The notes below the pieces were generated by a model. That model saw nothing but the letters and a program-made list of their open reading frames with translations. It searched no databases and was not told the origin of the DNA. From Roseomonas sp. (GTDB taxonomy: Bacteria > Pseudomonadota > Alphaproteobacteria > Acetobacterales > Acetobacteraceae), in assembly GCA_020249505.1 (NCBI GenBank), contig JADCFN010000016.1:62001-126000 (forward strand): a stretch of 64,000 nucleotides of DNA. The letters run 5' to 3'. Both the position numbers and the translations under genes were made by a program. Shown here piece by piece: positions 16,182 to 25,166 of the stretch (position 1 is its first letter; each line of letters starts with the position of its first letter).

Positions 16182-16757
16182 ATGAGCACGCCCAAGAAAC
16201 CGCGCTTCCCCGAATTGACGCAAGATAGCATGAGCGCGGAGCAACGCGCCGCGGCTGAGGGCATCATCAAAGGCCCGCGCGGCGGCCTACGTGGCCCCTT
16301 CAATGCCTGGCTGCGTAGCCCGGTTTTTGCGGATAGGATGCAGAAGGTCGGTGAGTATCTGCGCTTCAATAGCTCGATCCCCACTGATTTGAATGAATTC
16401 GCCATCCTGATCACGGCGCGGGTCTGGACAAGCCAGTATGAATGGTATGCTCATCACGCCATGGCGATGAAGGCCGGCTTGCCGCCCGCGATTGCGGCCG
16501 ACCTTGCCGCCGGGCGCCGCCCCGAAGGCATGACGGAAGATCAACGCATTGTCTATGAATTCTGCACTGAATTGCACCGCGACCACGGTGTATCAGACGC
16601 AACTTTCGCCGCTACTGCCGCGCGATTCGGTGAACAGGGTGTCGTGGATTTGATTGCTGTGAGTGGATACTACGTTGCGGTTTCCATGACGCTGAATGTC
16701 GCGGAAGTACAAATCCCGCCGGAGGCGACGCCACTGCCACCCTTGCCCAAAGCATAG
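16182..16757 (+). CDS. Carboxymuconolactone decarboxylase-family protein
   Basis: 191 residues starting at ATG 16182. An alpha-helical CMD/AhpD-fold protein: RSPVFADRMQKVGEYLRF, LNEFAILITARVWTSQYEW, HHAMAMKAGL and DLIAVSGYYVAVSM. It lacks the CxxC pair of AhpD peroxidase partners; the equivalent site reads SQYEWYAHH, which resembles the decarboxylase branch (PcaC-like). Its role could be a lactone decarboxylase in aromatic breakdown or a structural relative with another substrate. It faces the binding-protein gene of the neighbouring catabolic cluster across a shared terminator. Confidence 0.8.
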   Translation: MSTPKKPRFPELTQDSMSAEQRAAAEGIIKGPRGGLRGPFNAWLRSPVFADRMQKVGEYLRFNSSIPTDLNEFAILITARVWTSQYEWYAHHAMAMKAGLPPAIAADLAAGRRPEGMTEDQRIVYEFCTELHRDHGVSDATFAATAARFGEQGVVDLIAVSGYYVAVSMTLNVAEVQIPPEATPLPPLPKA

Positions 16758-16765
16758 GAAGGCGA

Positions 16766-16788
16766 TGGGGCGGCACGTCGCCGCCCCA
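16766..16788. terminator. Bidirectional hairpin terminator between convergent genes
   Basis: A perfect 9-bp GC-rich stem (TGGGGCGGC / GCCGCCCCA) with a 5-nt loop lies 9 bp past the stop of the CMD-family gene and 12 bp past the stop of the convergent binding-protein gene. There is no long T-run, but position and symmetry suit a two-way terminator. Confidence 0.6.
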
Positions 16789-16799
16789 CGCGCATTGTA

Positions 16800-18035
16800 T
16801 CAGCTACGGACGAAAGCGCAGCCGCCTTCCGCGATCGGGCGGAAGGCATCATCGGCTGCCGTTGTCTGTAACAGCTTGTAGTAATCAAACGGCCCGCGGC
16901 TTTCCTCGGGCTTTTTCACTTCGAACAGATAGGCCGGGTGCATCTTGCGGCCATCGGCGCGAATGGTGCCGCGGCCAAAGGCGTCATCATCGGTTGGCAT
17001 GGCCTTCATGCGCGCAACCGTCGCAGCGCCGCTCGCTTTCGCGGCCTGCACACCCAGATCGGCCACCGCCTTCAGATAATGTAGCGTACCGGAATAATCG
17101 CCGGCATGGCTCATGCCAACGGCAACCTGCCCGGCCACCGCCTGCGCGCGGCGGAAGAAGGCGCGCGTGCGGTCATTCAAATCCCAATAGAAGGTTTCGG
17201 TGCAAACAAGCCCTTGGGCAGTTTGCAAACCAAGCGCATGCACATCCGGCAGGAACATAAGCATGGAAGCAAGCTTGGTGCCGCGCCGCGTAATGCCGAA
17301 TTCCGCCGCCTGCTTGATGCAGTTGATGGTATCCGTCCCGGCATTGGCAAAGCCGATCACCTTCGCACGCGAAGCCTGCGCCTGCAGCAGATAGGATGAG
17401 AAATCCGTCGTGCCCGGGAAAGGTGTGCGTACGGAACCAACCACGCGCCCCCCTGCGGCCTGTACGAAAGCCGAGGTGTCGCGTTCCAGCGAATGACCAA
17501 AGGCGTAATCGGCGGTAACAAAGAACCAAGTATCACCGCCAGCGCGTACTGTCGCACCGCCTGTGGATTTAGCAAGCATATAGGTGTCATAGGCCCAATG
17601 CACCGTATTCGGCGTGCAAGCACGGCCAGTCATATCCGATGTTGCGGTGGAGGTCGGGATGGTGACCTTGTTCTTCTCACGCGTGAGTTCCGCAACCGCC
17701 AACGCCACGGAAGAAGCAGCCAGGCTCAGCGTCATGTCCACGCCGTCGCGGTCATACCATTGGCGCGCGATATTCAACGCAACATCGGGGCGGTTTTGGT
17801 GATCCGCCACAACCGTTTCCACATTGAAACCGCGCTGGCCAAATTCCTGCACCGCAAGACGCGCGCATGCAACGGTGGTTGGGCCATTAATGTCGCGGAA
17901 AGTGCCGGACATATCGGTCAGGATACCGATCTTGATGGTATTGGCGGCTTGGGCTTTCGCGCTGCGCCATGGCAGGCCACCAAGGGCTGCTGCACCGCCC
18001 GCAGCGGTCAGGACTGAACGTCTTTCAATAGTCAT
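16800..18035 (-). CDS. ABC transporter substrate-binding protein, branched-chain amino acid (LivK/Peripla_BP_6) type
   Basis: 411 residues. A Tat-like signal (IERRSVLTAAGGAAALGG, Ala-rich, ending near AKAQA) leads into a type I periplasmic binding fold: IKIGILTDMSGTFRDI, VVADHQNRPDVALNIARQW, the ADYAFGHSLERDTSAFV hinge region, and AYLFEVKKPEE. These receptors deliver amino acids, short amides or aromatic acids to a LivHMGF-type ABC permease, but no permease or ATPase genes are adjacent, so it is an orphan receptor here. It is the last gene of a minus-strand set with an LLM monooxygenase, a hydroxyacid dehydrogenase and an old yellow enzyme, and probably collects the substrate for that pathway. 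Confidence 0.87.
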   Translation of the reverse strand: MTIERRSVLTAAGGAAALGGLPWRSAKAQAANTIKIGILTDMSGTFRDINGPTTVACARLAVQEFGQRGFNVETVVADHQNRPDVALNIARQWYDRDGVDMTLSLAASSVALAVAELTREKNKVTIPTSTATSDMTGRACTPNTVHWAYDTYMLAKSTGGATVRAGGDTWFFVTADYAFGHSLERDTSAFVQAAGGRVVGSVRTPFPGTTDFSSYLLQAQASRAKVIGFANAGTDTINCIKQAAEFGITRRGTKLASMLMFLPDVHALGLQTAQGLVCTETFYWDLNDRTRAFFRRAQAVAGQVAVGMSHAGDYSGTLHYLKAVADLGVQAAKASGAATVARMKAMPTDDDAFGRGTIRADGRKMHPAYLFEVKKPEESRGPFDYYKLLQTTAADDAFRPIAEGGCAFVRS

Positions 18036-18117
18036 GGTGTTTCCCTTCTTCTCCCTGTTGGCTTTTCGAAGCCTGAGACGCGCGCTCCATACCCCAGGCG
18101 CCGGCTAAAATCCATGC

Positions 18118-19188
18118 CTATTCAGCGGCCATGCGGCTGGCCGGTGGACGGAAGGCCGGGATCACGTGCTGGGCAAAAAGCGTCAGGCTGCGCAGGATTT
18201 TCTCATGCCCGTAATAGGGCGGGTAATGCAGTAGCAGGCTGGTCATGCCCGTGCGCGCTTGCAGGGCGCGCAGCTTCGCAATCACTGTCGCTGGGCTACC
18301 ATGTAACAGCGTGGTTTCAGCCAAAACGCCGTAATCCAGCGCCTGCCCTTTCTCGGAAACCGAGCCGAGATAGCCGCTGGTGCCGGCGCTGTTGAAATTG
18401 CGGATATGGTGCAGGATGTGTTCTTCCGTATCGGCACGTGCCTGTTCATCGGTTTCCGCCACATAGACCATGCGCGCGATATCAATATGCCCGGCCGCCG
18501 GATTATTGCGCTGTGGTGATGGCGCGGTGGCGAGCGCTTCGCGATAGATCTTCGCTTGCGCGGAAAGAGTTTCAATCCCTGGAAGTGTGCTCAACATCAG
18601 CCCGAAGCCGTTACGGCCAGCATAGGCGATGGATCGATCCGTCCCGCCCGCCATGTAAAGCGGCGGATGGGGCAGCTGGACCGGCACGGGCAGCATTTCA
18701 TACTGCCCTTCCACTTCACCCTTGAAGAATTTGCCTTCATGCGTCCAACGCCGGCGATGGAAGCCATCAAAAATCAGCTTCACGCTTTCTTCGACAATAT
18801 CGCGCCGCGCTTCAAAATCCTTGCCCAAGCCTTCAAACTCATAAGGCCGATAACCGCTGCCCAGGCCTAGCATTACCCGCCCATTGGAAAGCACATCCAC
18901 GAAAGCAGTGTTTTCCACCACGCGGATCGGGTCATACAAGGGCAGCGTAATCACGCCGGCAGCAAGTTTTATGCGGCTCGTGCGCGCCGCGAGGTAGGAC
19001 ATATAGACGAAGCAATCCGGCATGATGCCGTAAGTCGTGCTGAAGTGATGCTCGGCGATCCACGCCGTATCATACCCCAGCGCTTCGGCGCGCAGGATTT
19101 CCTCGGTCGTGCGCGCGGTCACGCCCTGATGCGGATAGGGTTCTTCCACCGGGTTGGGGTGGCTGGTCATCAGAATGCCGAATTCCAT
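18118..19188 (-). CDS. LLM-class flavin-dependent monooxygenase (bacterial luciferase-like)
   Basis: 356 residues with the luciferase-like TIM barrel: FGILMTSHPNP at strand 1, the AEHHF motif (about residue 46), TSRIKLAAGVITLPLYDPIRV, GRVMLGLGSGYRPYEFE and YMAGGTDRSIAYAG. It would oxidise a small molecule with reduced FMN (or F420) and O2; the substrate is unknown. GAGGAAG precedes the ATG. It is the second gene of the minus-strand cluster between a beta-hydroxyacid dehydrogenase and an ABC binding protein. It is clearly related to the LLM protein at 54074-55150; both share AEHHFS, TSRIKLA and GSGYxPYEFE. Confidence 0.88.
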   Translation of the reverse strand: MEFGILMTSHPNPVEEPYPHQGVTARTTEEILRAEALGYDTAWIAEHHFSTTYGIMPDCFVYMSYLAARTSRIKLAAGVITLPLYDPIRVVENTAFVDVLSNGRVMLGLGSGYRPYEFEGLGKDFEARRDIVEESVKLIFDGFHRRRWTHEGKFFKGEVEGQYEMLPVPVQLPHPPLYMAGGTDRSIAYAGRNGFGLMLSTLPGIETLSAQAKIYREALATAPSPQRNNPAAGHIDIARMVYVAETDEQARADTEEHILHHIRNFNSAGTSGYLGSVSEKGQALDYGVLAETTLLHGSPATVIAKLRALQARTGMTSLLLHYPPYYGHEKILRSLTLFAQHVIPAFRPPASRMAAE

Positions 19189-19223
19189 TGCTGCTTCCTC
19201 CTGCCGCGATGCTTCTGGTGGCG

Positions 19224-20138
19224 TTACTTGCCCGCTTCCTTGGGGGTAGCGCGCACCTCAATCCCTGCCAGTTTTTCCATATGCTGGATGGTGGAAACGA
19301 AATCCTCCGGCCCCGATCCCATCGCCAGAGCCATGGAAAGATATTGCCGCGCAGCCGGCCCCATGAACATCGGCACACCAAAGCGTTCAGCTTCTTCCAG
19401 GCATAGCTTCACATCCTTGTGCATCAGCCCCGCGGCGAAACGCACCGGGAAGCCCTGCGCGCGTTCCGTAATGGCCTGCGGCACGCGCTTTTCAGACATG
19501 AAGGAACGCCCGCTGGAGGCATTCAGCACATCAAACATCAGCTTTGTATCAAGACCCGCTTTGGCGCCCAGCACCATGCCTTCCAAACACGCTAATGTAT
19601 TGCTAGCCAGGATCACGTTATTCACCAGCTTCATGGTCTGCCCAAGGCCAGGTTCCGCGCCCAGATAAAAGATATTCTGCCCAATCTGCTTCAGCACCGG
19701 CTCAATGGCTTTTTGTGATGCGGCATCGCCAGATGTCATGATGGCAAGCGTGCCGCCCTCGGCACCCGAAACCCCGCCGCTGACCGGCCCATCAATCAAA
19801 TGAATGCCCTTGGCTGCGAGGCCTTCCGCCACGCGCCGCGCAACTGTGGGGCCAGTGGTGGAAAGATCCACCACAATCTTCGCCATGCCGCCCTGCACCA
19901 GCCCATCCGCCCCAAGCGCCACCGCTTCCACCGCGGCCGGTGTCGGCAGGCTGAGCAGCACCGCATCGCATTTATCCGCGACATCACGCGCGCTGGTCGC
20001 GGCCATGGCGCCCATGGCGGTGAGAGATGCCACTGCCTTCGCATCAAGATCATGCACCATCAGCGCATGGCCGGCCTTCACCAAGCGCCGCGCCATGACG
20101 CCACCAATATTCCCAAGGCCGATGAAACCAAGCTTCAT
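19224..20138 (-). CDS. Beta-hydroxyacid dehydrogenase (3-hydroxyisobutyrate / tartronate-semialdehyde reductase family)
   Basis: 304 residues from ATG 20138, which has GAGGAA upstream and places the nucleotide site at the very N-terminus (KLGFIGLGNIGGVMA). Family motifs follow: LLSLPTPAAVEAV, DLSTTGP, the substrate loop DGPVSGGVSGAEGGTLAIM, and the catalytic Lys segment GQTMKLVNNVILAS. The enzyme reversibly oxidises a 3-hydroxy acid to a semialdehyde with NAD(P). In this cluster it likely handles a side-chain hydroxyacid released after oxygenation by the flanking flavoenzymes, which is inference from context. Confidence 0.88.
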   Translation of the reverse strand: MKLGFIGLGNIGGVMARRLVKAGHALMVHDLDAKAVASLTAMGAMAATSARDVADKCDAVLLSLPTPAAVEAVALGADGLVQGGMAKIVVDLSTTGPTVARRVAEGLAAKGIHLIDGPVSGGVSGAEGGTLAIMTSGDAASQKAIEPVLKQIGQNIFYLGAEPGLGQTMKLVNNVILASNTLACLEGMVLGAKAGLDTKLMFDVLNASSGRSFMSEKRVPQAITERAQGFPVRFAAGLMHKDVKLCLEEAERFGVPMFMGPAARQYLSMALAMGSGPEDFVSTIQHMEKLAGIEVRATPKEAGK

Positions 20139-20235
20139 GACATTCCTCATCACCGTTGCGCCGGGCTTGCACGGCCCGCGCTGTTATTTATGGGCAAAGG
20201 CTCCGCCCGGAAGCGCCCTCAGTCAAGGGGCGGCT

Positions 20236-21348
20236 TCAGCGCGTGGCGGGTAATTTCGTGAAATCGCCAAAGCGCATGCTGGGGTGGCTGCGGGCATATT
20301 GTGGCGGGAAGGCCGCCTGTTCGCGCAACGCCTCAGCCGCATGCCACGCCCAGCGCGGATTATAGCTCATGCCCCGGCCAATCGCGATCAGATCCGCGGC
20401 GCCATCACGCAAAGCCTGATCCGCCTGCGCCGGTTCATTGATGAGGCCAACCGCAATGGTCGGAATGCCGGCATCTTCACGAATGCGCCGCGCCATGGGC
20501 ACCTGATAGCCAGGGCCAAGGTCAATCTGCTGATCAGGGCTGCTGCCGCCCGAAGATGCGCAGATGAAATCACAGCCAAGCTTCTTCAATTCCTTCGCGA
20601 AGGTCACGCTATCTTGCAGTGTCCACCCGCCTTCGATCCAATCGGTAGCGGAAACCCGTACGCCGAGGGGCTTATGCTCAGGCCAAACCGCGCGCATGGC
20701 GGCGAAGACTTCCAACGGGAAGCGCATGCGCCCGGCGATGTCACCGCCATATTCGTCATTCCGGTTGTTCGACAGCGGCGAGAGGAAGGAATGCAGCAAA
20801 TAGCCATGCGCCGAATGCAGCTCAATCAAGTCAATGCCGAGCGCCTCCGCCCGCCTGGTTGCTTGCACAAAGAACTCCTTGATCTCCGCAAGCCCCGCAT
20901 GGTCCAGCATGCGCGGCGCCGGGCGGCCGGGAAAGGCGATATCGCCGGGGCTGATTGGGTGAAAGCCCCCCTCCTCCGGGCCGATATACTTGCCCCCCAT
21001 CCAGGGCGGCGCAGTGGAGCCCTTGCGCCCCGAATGCGCCAATTGCATCGCGAGTTTCGCCTGACCGTGCTGGCGACAAAACGCCATCACCCGCGCGATG
21101 GATTCCTGCTGCGCATCATTCCATAGGCCCAGATCAAACCGCCCAACCCGCCCGCGCGGTTCCACCGCCGTAGCCTCAAAAAACATGAGGCCAGCGCCAG
21201 AGACCGAGAAATTCCCGTAATGCATCAGGTGCCAATCCGTCGCCTCATTGCCGGTGGTGCCGGAATACTGCGCCATTGGGGAGACGATGATGCGATTGGG
21301 CAGCGTCAGCCCGCGCAAGGTAAAGTGCGAAAAAAGACGGCTTGGCAT
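20236..21348 (-). CDS. Old yellow enzyme family NADH:flavin oxidoreductase (YqjM-like)
   Basis: 370 residues, an FMN-binding TIM barrel of the OYE family. It shows LFSHFTLRGLTLPNRIIVSPM at the N-terminus, the MQLAHSGRKG segment, the paired active-site region LIELHSAHGYLLHSFLSP with SNNRNDEYGG, VRVSATDW, and the phosphate-binding GLINEPAQADQALRDG. Enzymes of this class reduce activated C=C bonds (enones, nitroalkenes) with NAD(P)H. It is probably the first gene of the minus-strand catabolic set, although the next gene starts 97 bp away. It is divergent from the Baeyer-Villiger monooxygenase, so both may respond to the same cyclic ketone-like substrate. Confidence 0.9.
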   Translation of the reverse strand: MPSRLFSHFTLRGLTLPNRIIVSPMAQYSGTTGNEATDWHLMHYGNFSVSGAGLMFFEATAVEPRGRVGRFDLGLWNDAQQESIARVMAFCRQHGQAKLAMQLAHSGRKGSTAPPWMGGKYIGPEEGGFHPISPGDIAFPGRPAPRMLDHAGLAEIKEFFVQATRRAEALGIDLIELHSAHGYLLHSFLSPLSNNRNDEYGGDIAGRMRFPLEVFAAMRAVWPEHKPLGVRVSATDWIEGGWTLQDSVTFAKELKKLGCDFICASSGGSSPDQQIDLGPGYQVPMARRIREDAGIPTIAVGLINEPAQADQALRDGAADLIAIGRGMSYNPRWAWHAAEALREQAAFPPQYARSHPSMRFGDFTKLPATR

Positions 21349-21472
21349 TGGCGGTTTCCTCTTTTGGGAGGATACTCGCCCCCGTCCGGTTCAGCGCGCA
21401 AGCCCTAGGCTGGGTTCATGGAGATTCTGTTTGGTGGCGCGGGCACTTGCCGCGCCGGAAAGGGTGGATGCG

Positions 21473-23119
21473 ATGAATGAAATGCGGCGGACCATGCCAG
21501 CAAACACCGGGCCGGCCCTAACCGAGCCTGATGTCATCATCATCGGCGCCGGCATTTCCGGCCTCTATCAGCTGTATCGCCTGCGGGAGCTTGGCTATGG
21601 CGTCCAGGTGTTCGAGACCGGCAGCGATCTGGGCGGTACTTGGTATTGGAACCGCTACCCCGGCGCGCGGTTTGATTCGGAAAGCTATACTTACGGCTAT
21701 TCCTTTTCCGATGAGCTGCTGCAGGAATGGAGCTGGAGCGAGCATTTCGCCCCGCAGCCCGAAACACTCCGCTATTTGCAGCATGTGGCGGACAGATTCG
21801 ATCTGCGCCGCCATATCCAATTCAATAGCCGTGTCGTCAGCGCGCATTTTAATGAGGCGTCGCAGCGCTGGACTATTACGCTTGATAGCGGCGCGCAGCA
21901 TAGCTGCCGCTTCCTGATTACCGCCCTTGGCCCGCTTTCCGCCGATACACTGCCGCGCATTCCAGGTGTTGGAAGCTTTTCTGGCCAATCCTTCCATACC
22001 TATCGCTGGCCGCATGAACCCGTCAGCTTCGCCGGTAAGCGTGTGGCCGTGATTGGCACGGGGGCGACCGGTGTGCAGGTGATCCAGACCATCGCGTCTG
22101 AGGTTGGTTCGCTGACCGTGTTTCAGCGCACGCCGAATTGGTGCGCGCCCCTGCACAACCGCCCCATCACGGAAGAAGAACAGCGCCAGATCAAGGGCAA
22201 TTACCCTGCCCTTTTCGCGCTGCTGCGCACCACGCCCGGCTGCTATATCCACAATGCCGATCCGCGCAGCGTGTTCGACGTAACACCTGAAGAACGCGAA
22301 GCCTTTTGGGAACAGCGCTACGCCGAACCGGGCTTTGGCATTTGGCAGGCAAATTACCGCGATATCCTGACCGATCCCAAGGCCAATGCGCTGATCAGCG
22401 ATTTCATCGCGCGCAAGATCCGCCAGCGCGTGAAGGACCCCGCCGTTGCGGAAAAACTTATCCCGAAGAATCACGGTTTTGGTACGCGCCGCGTCCCGCT
22501 CGAAACCCGCTACTTTGAAGCCTATAATCGTGACAATGTGCGGCTGGTGGATGTCAACGAAACCCCGATCGAGTGCATCACGCCAAAGGGCATTAAGACC
22601 AGCGATGCCGAATATGAATTCGATATGATCATCTACGCCACGGGCTTCGATGCCATTACCGGCGCTTTTGACCGGATTGAGTTCAGGGGCATTGGCGGCC
22701 AGCTTCTCAAGGAAAAATGGGCGGATGGGCCAAAAACCTATCTGGGTCTGCAATCCGCGGGCTTCCCCAATATGCTGACGATCGTGGGGCCGCATAATGC
22801 CTCCACGCGCTGCAATATCCCGCGCTGCATTGAACAGAATGTGGAATGGGCCACGGATTTGATGCGCCATGTGCGCGACAAGGGCATCAGCCGCTTTGAA
22901 GCGACGGAGGCCGCGGAAGCCGAATGGTCGCACCATATCGAAACCCTGGCCGAGGGCATGCTCTATGCGCAGATCGATTCCTGGGCGACAGGCATCAACC
23001 GCAATGTCGAAGGGCGTGACCAGCGGCGCATTCTGCAATATCAGGGCGGCGCGCCTGCCTATCGCGAAAAATGTGATGCGGTAGCCGCGCAGGGCTATGC
23101 CGGCATGATCCTGAGCTGA
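21473..23119 (+). CDS. Baeyer-Villiger flavin monooxygenase (cyclohexanone monooxygenase type)
   Basis: 548 residues from ATG 21473, with GGAAAGG upstream. It has two Rossmann sites: IIIGAGISGLYQLYRL for FAD and AVIGTGATGVQVIQ for NADPH. Between them is FSGQSFHTYRWP, which fits the type I Baeyer-Villiger fingerprint FxGxxxHxxxW(P/D). LGGTWYWNRYPGARFDSES and the late IVGPHNAS and IEQNVEWATDL are also typical of CHMO/PAMO-like enzymes. It should insert oxygen into a ketone to give an ester or lactone, using NADPH and O2. Eleven bp separate it from the aldolase gene, and an acyl-CoA dehydrogenase and a Bug receptor follow, suggesting a ring-ketone degradation operon. Confidence 0.92.
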   Translation: MNEMRRTMPANTGPALTEPDVIIIGAGISGLYQLYRLRELGYGVQVFETGSDLGGTWYWNRYPGARFDSESYTYGYSFSDELLQEWSWSEHFAPQPETLRYLQHVADRFDLRRHIQFNSRVVSAHFNEASQRWTITLDSGAQHSCRFLITALGPLSADTLPRIPGVGSFSGQSFHTYRWPHEPVSFAGKRVAVIGTGATGVQVIQTIASEVGSLTVFQRTPNWCAPLHNRPITEEEQRQIKGNYPALFALLRTTPGCYIHNADPRSVFDVTPEEREAFWEQRYAEPGFGIWQANYRDILTDPKANALISDFIARKIRQRVKDPAVAEKLIPKNHGFGTRRVPLETRYFEAYNRDNVRLVDVNETPIECITPKGIKTSDAEYEFDMIIYATGFDAITGAFDRIEFRGIGGQLLKEKWADGPKTYLGLQSAGFPNMLTIVGPHNASTRCNIPRCIEQNVEWATDLMRHVRDKGISRFEATEAAEAEWSHHIETLAEGMLYAQIDSWATGINRNVEGRDQRRILQYQGGAPAYREKCDAVAAQGYAGMILS

Positions 23120-23129
23120 GGGCCGCACC

Positions 23130-23906
23130 ATGCGCCAAAACCCTGTCCGCGCCGCACTCCGCCAAGGCCGCATGGCGCATGGCATCATGGCAACGGAATT
23201 CCTGACACCTGGGCTCTGCCAAATCCTCGGCAATGCCGGTGCGGATTACGTGATTTTCGATATGGAACATGGCGGCATGGGCATTGATGCGATCAAGGCG
23301 CAATGCGCCTTCGCGCGCCATGCCGGCGTGGTGCCCTTGGTGCGCGTGACTGGCCATCACTATCATCTGATCGCGCCGGTGCTGGATGCGGGCGCCATGG
23401 GCATCATGGAACCCATGGTGGAAACGCGCGAACAGGCGGAAGAATTGGCCGCCTGGTGCCGCTATCGCCCCGAAGGCAGGCGCGGCGTTGGCTTTGGCTA
23501 TGCGCATGATGATTATAAAGGCCAGGACGTAATCGCCGGCATGAAGGCCGAAAACGACCGCGTCATGGTGATCCCGCTCATCGAAACCGCCAAGGGCATC
23601 GAGAATGTTGAAGAGATCATGGCCGTGCCCGGCGTAGATCTCGGCTGGTTCGGCCATTATGATTTGAGTGATTCACTCGGCATCACCGCGCAATTTGACC
23701 ATCCGATGTTCCAGGCCGCGCTCACCCGCTTCCTGAAGGCCTGCGAAGCCGCGGGCAAGCCCGCCGGCGTCTTGGGCGCGGGGATGGAAATGGTGCGCGG
23801 CTGGCGCGCCAAGGGGTTTCGCTGCCTTTGCTACGGGTCTGATGTCAGTGTCTTCCAATCCGCCCTGCAGGGTGCTTTGGATACGCTGAAGGGCGAAGCA
23901 GGCTGA
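23130..23906 (+). CDS. HpcH/HpaI-family class II pyruvate aldolase
   Basis: 258 residues with the HpcH/HpaI TIM barrel: a GIMATEFLTPGLCQILGNAG start, the catalytic-His motif FDMEHGG, PLVRVTG with the substrate Arg, GIMEPMVETREQAEEL holding a metal-binding Glu, GVGFGYAHDDY, PLIETAKGIENVEEI, and FGHYDLSDSLG with the second metal ligand. Such enzymes cleave 2-keto-4-hydroxy acids to pyruvate (or a related 2-oxo acid) and an aldehyde. It lies directly after the Baeyer-Villiger monooxygenase and before an acyl-CoA dehydrogenase, so it may act late in a ring-cleavage pathway. The substrate is not known. Confidence 0.9.
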   Translation: MRQNPVRAALRQGRMAHGIMATEFLTPGLCQILGNAGADYVIFDMEHGGMGIDAIKAQCAFARHAGVVPLVRVTGHHYHLIAPVLDAGAMGIMEPMVETREQAEELAAWCRYRPEGRRGVGFGYAHDDYKGQDVIAGMKAENDRVMVIPLIETAKGIENVEEIMAVPGVDLGWFGHYDLSDSLGITAQFDHPMFQAALTRFLKACEAAGKPAGVLGAGMEMVRGWRAKGFRCLCYGSDVSVFQSALQGALDTLKGEAG

Positions 23907-23936
23907 AGACGCATTACGGATACCTGGAAGGCGATC

Positions 23937-25103
23937 ATGGAATTCAAAATCGGCACTGAACAGCGGGAAATGATCGCTGCCGTCAGGCAATTGGCGCAAA
24001 GCGAATTCAAGCAGGATGCGCCGAAATGGATGGATGGCACCTTTCCCTGGCCAAATATCAAGAAGCTCGCGGGGCTTGGCGTGCTGGGCATGTCGGTGCC
24101 GGAAGAATATGGCGGGCTTGGCCTTTCCATTCTTGATTCTGCCCTGATCCTGGAGGAAATCGCCAAGGTGGATTATGTCACCGCCATGGCGGTGCTCGGC
24201 GAGGCAGGCGTGCAAACCCGCGTCATTTCCCATTACGCGCCGAAGGCCATCAAGGAACGCATCCTGCCGCGCGTGATTTCCGGCGATTGCATCCTTGCCA
24301 TTTGCATGACGGAACCGCATGCCGGCACGGATGTCGCCAATTACCGTACCAATACCAAGCGCCATGGCAATCATCTGGTGCTGAATGGCACGAAAACGCT
24401 GATTTCCCGCGCCGAGGAAGCCGGCATGTTCGTGGTTTTCACCCGCGTGGATGGCAAGGCGGGGCGCGAAGGGATTGGTTGCGTGCTGGTGGAAAAGGGC
24501 ACGCCGGGGCTTTCCGTCACCGGCACCTATCACACTATGGGCGGTGAGAATCTACACGAAGTACAATTCAATGATTGTGAATTGCCGCCGGAAAACCTGG
24601 TGATTGAAACCGATGGCTTCAAGAAATTGCTGACGGCTTTCAATACGCAGCGCTGCCTCAACCCCAGTATCTCGCTTGGGCTGGCGGAAGGCGCCTTTGA
24701 TGAGGCAGTGCGCTACGTGAATGACCGCAAGCTGTTTGATAAATCCATCGCCGATTTCCAGGGTATTCGCTGGAAATTCGCCGATATGTTCAAGGATATC
24801 GAAGCCGGGCGCGGTTTGCTCTACCGCGCTTGTCTCACCGCCAATCCCTTCCCGGATCCCTTCATGGCAGCCACCGCCAAGGTGTTCTGCAATGAAATGT
24901 CGCTGCGGGTGACCAGTGAGGCGGTGCAAGTGCATGGCGGCTATGGCTTCACGGATGAATACCCGGTGTCACGGCTTTATCGCGGTGCGCGCTATGGTTC
25001 GCTTGGGGGCGGGTCTTCGGAATCGCTGCGCGATCTGATCGGCAAGCGCATCCTGGCCGATGCCGGCGGGGTGGATGGCATCATGGGCCTTGATACCTAT
25101 TGA
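23937..25103 (+). CDS. Acyl-CoA dehydrogenase family protein with altered catalytic motif
   Basis: 388 residues with the full three-domain acyl-CoA dehydrogenase fold: FSxPEEYGGLG-type helix region (VPEEYGGLGLS), ICMTEPHAGTDVAN for FAD contacts, NGTKTLISRA, and VHGGYGFTDEYPVSRLYR. Where many family members have YEGT with the catalytic Glu, this protein reads LGGGSSESLRDLI, and the alternative helix position used by isovaleryl-CoA dehydrogenase reads NTQRC rather than xxER. GGG versions of the motif occur in some FadE-type proteins, so activity is possible but the base is not obvious. It is the third gene of the BVMO cluster, 30 bp after the aldolase, and probably acts on a CoA thioester from that pathway. 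Confidence 0.88.
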   Translation: MEFKIGTEQREMIAAVRQLAQSEFKQDAPKWMDGTFPWPNIKKLAGLGVLGMSVPEEYGGLGLSILDSALILEEIAKVDYVTAMAVLGEAGVQTRVISHYAPKAIKERILPRVISGDCILAICMTEPHAGTDVANYRTNTKRHGNHLVLNGTKTLISRAEEAGMFVVFTRVDGKAGREGIGCVLVEKGTPGLSVTGTYHTMGGENLHEVQFNDCELPPENLVIETDGFKKLLTAFNTQRCLNPSISLGLAEGAFDEAVRYVNDRKLFDKSIADFQGIRWKFADMFKDIEAGRGLLYRACLTANPFPDPFMAATAKVFCNEMSLRVTSEAVQVHGGYGFTDEYPVSRLYRGARYGSLGGGSSESLRDLIGKRILADAGGVDGIMGLDTY

Positions 25104-25166
25104 GAAACCTTGCCGGGCGCATCCCGGCTGTGGTTATGCTTGGGGCAACCAACCGGGAGAAGAGCC

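Noticed and set aside
21518-23233. A 571-codon open frame antisense to the Baeyer-Villiger monooxygenase gene
   Set aside because: It lies wholly opposite a gene with clear motifs, has a low-complexity His/Arg/Ala-rich translation and no recognisable domain. Such frames are expected in GC-rich DNA.
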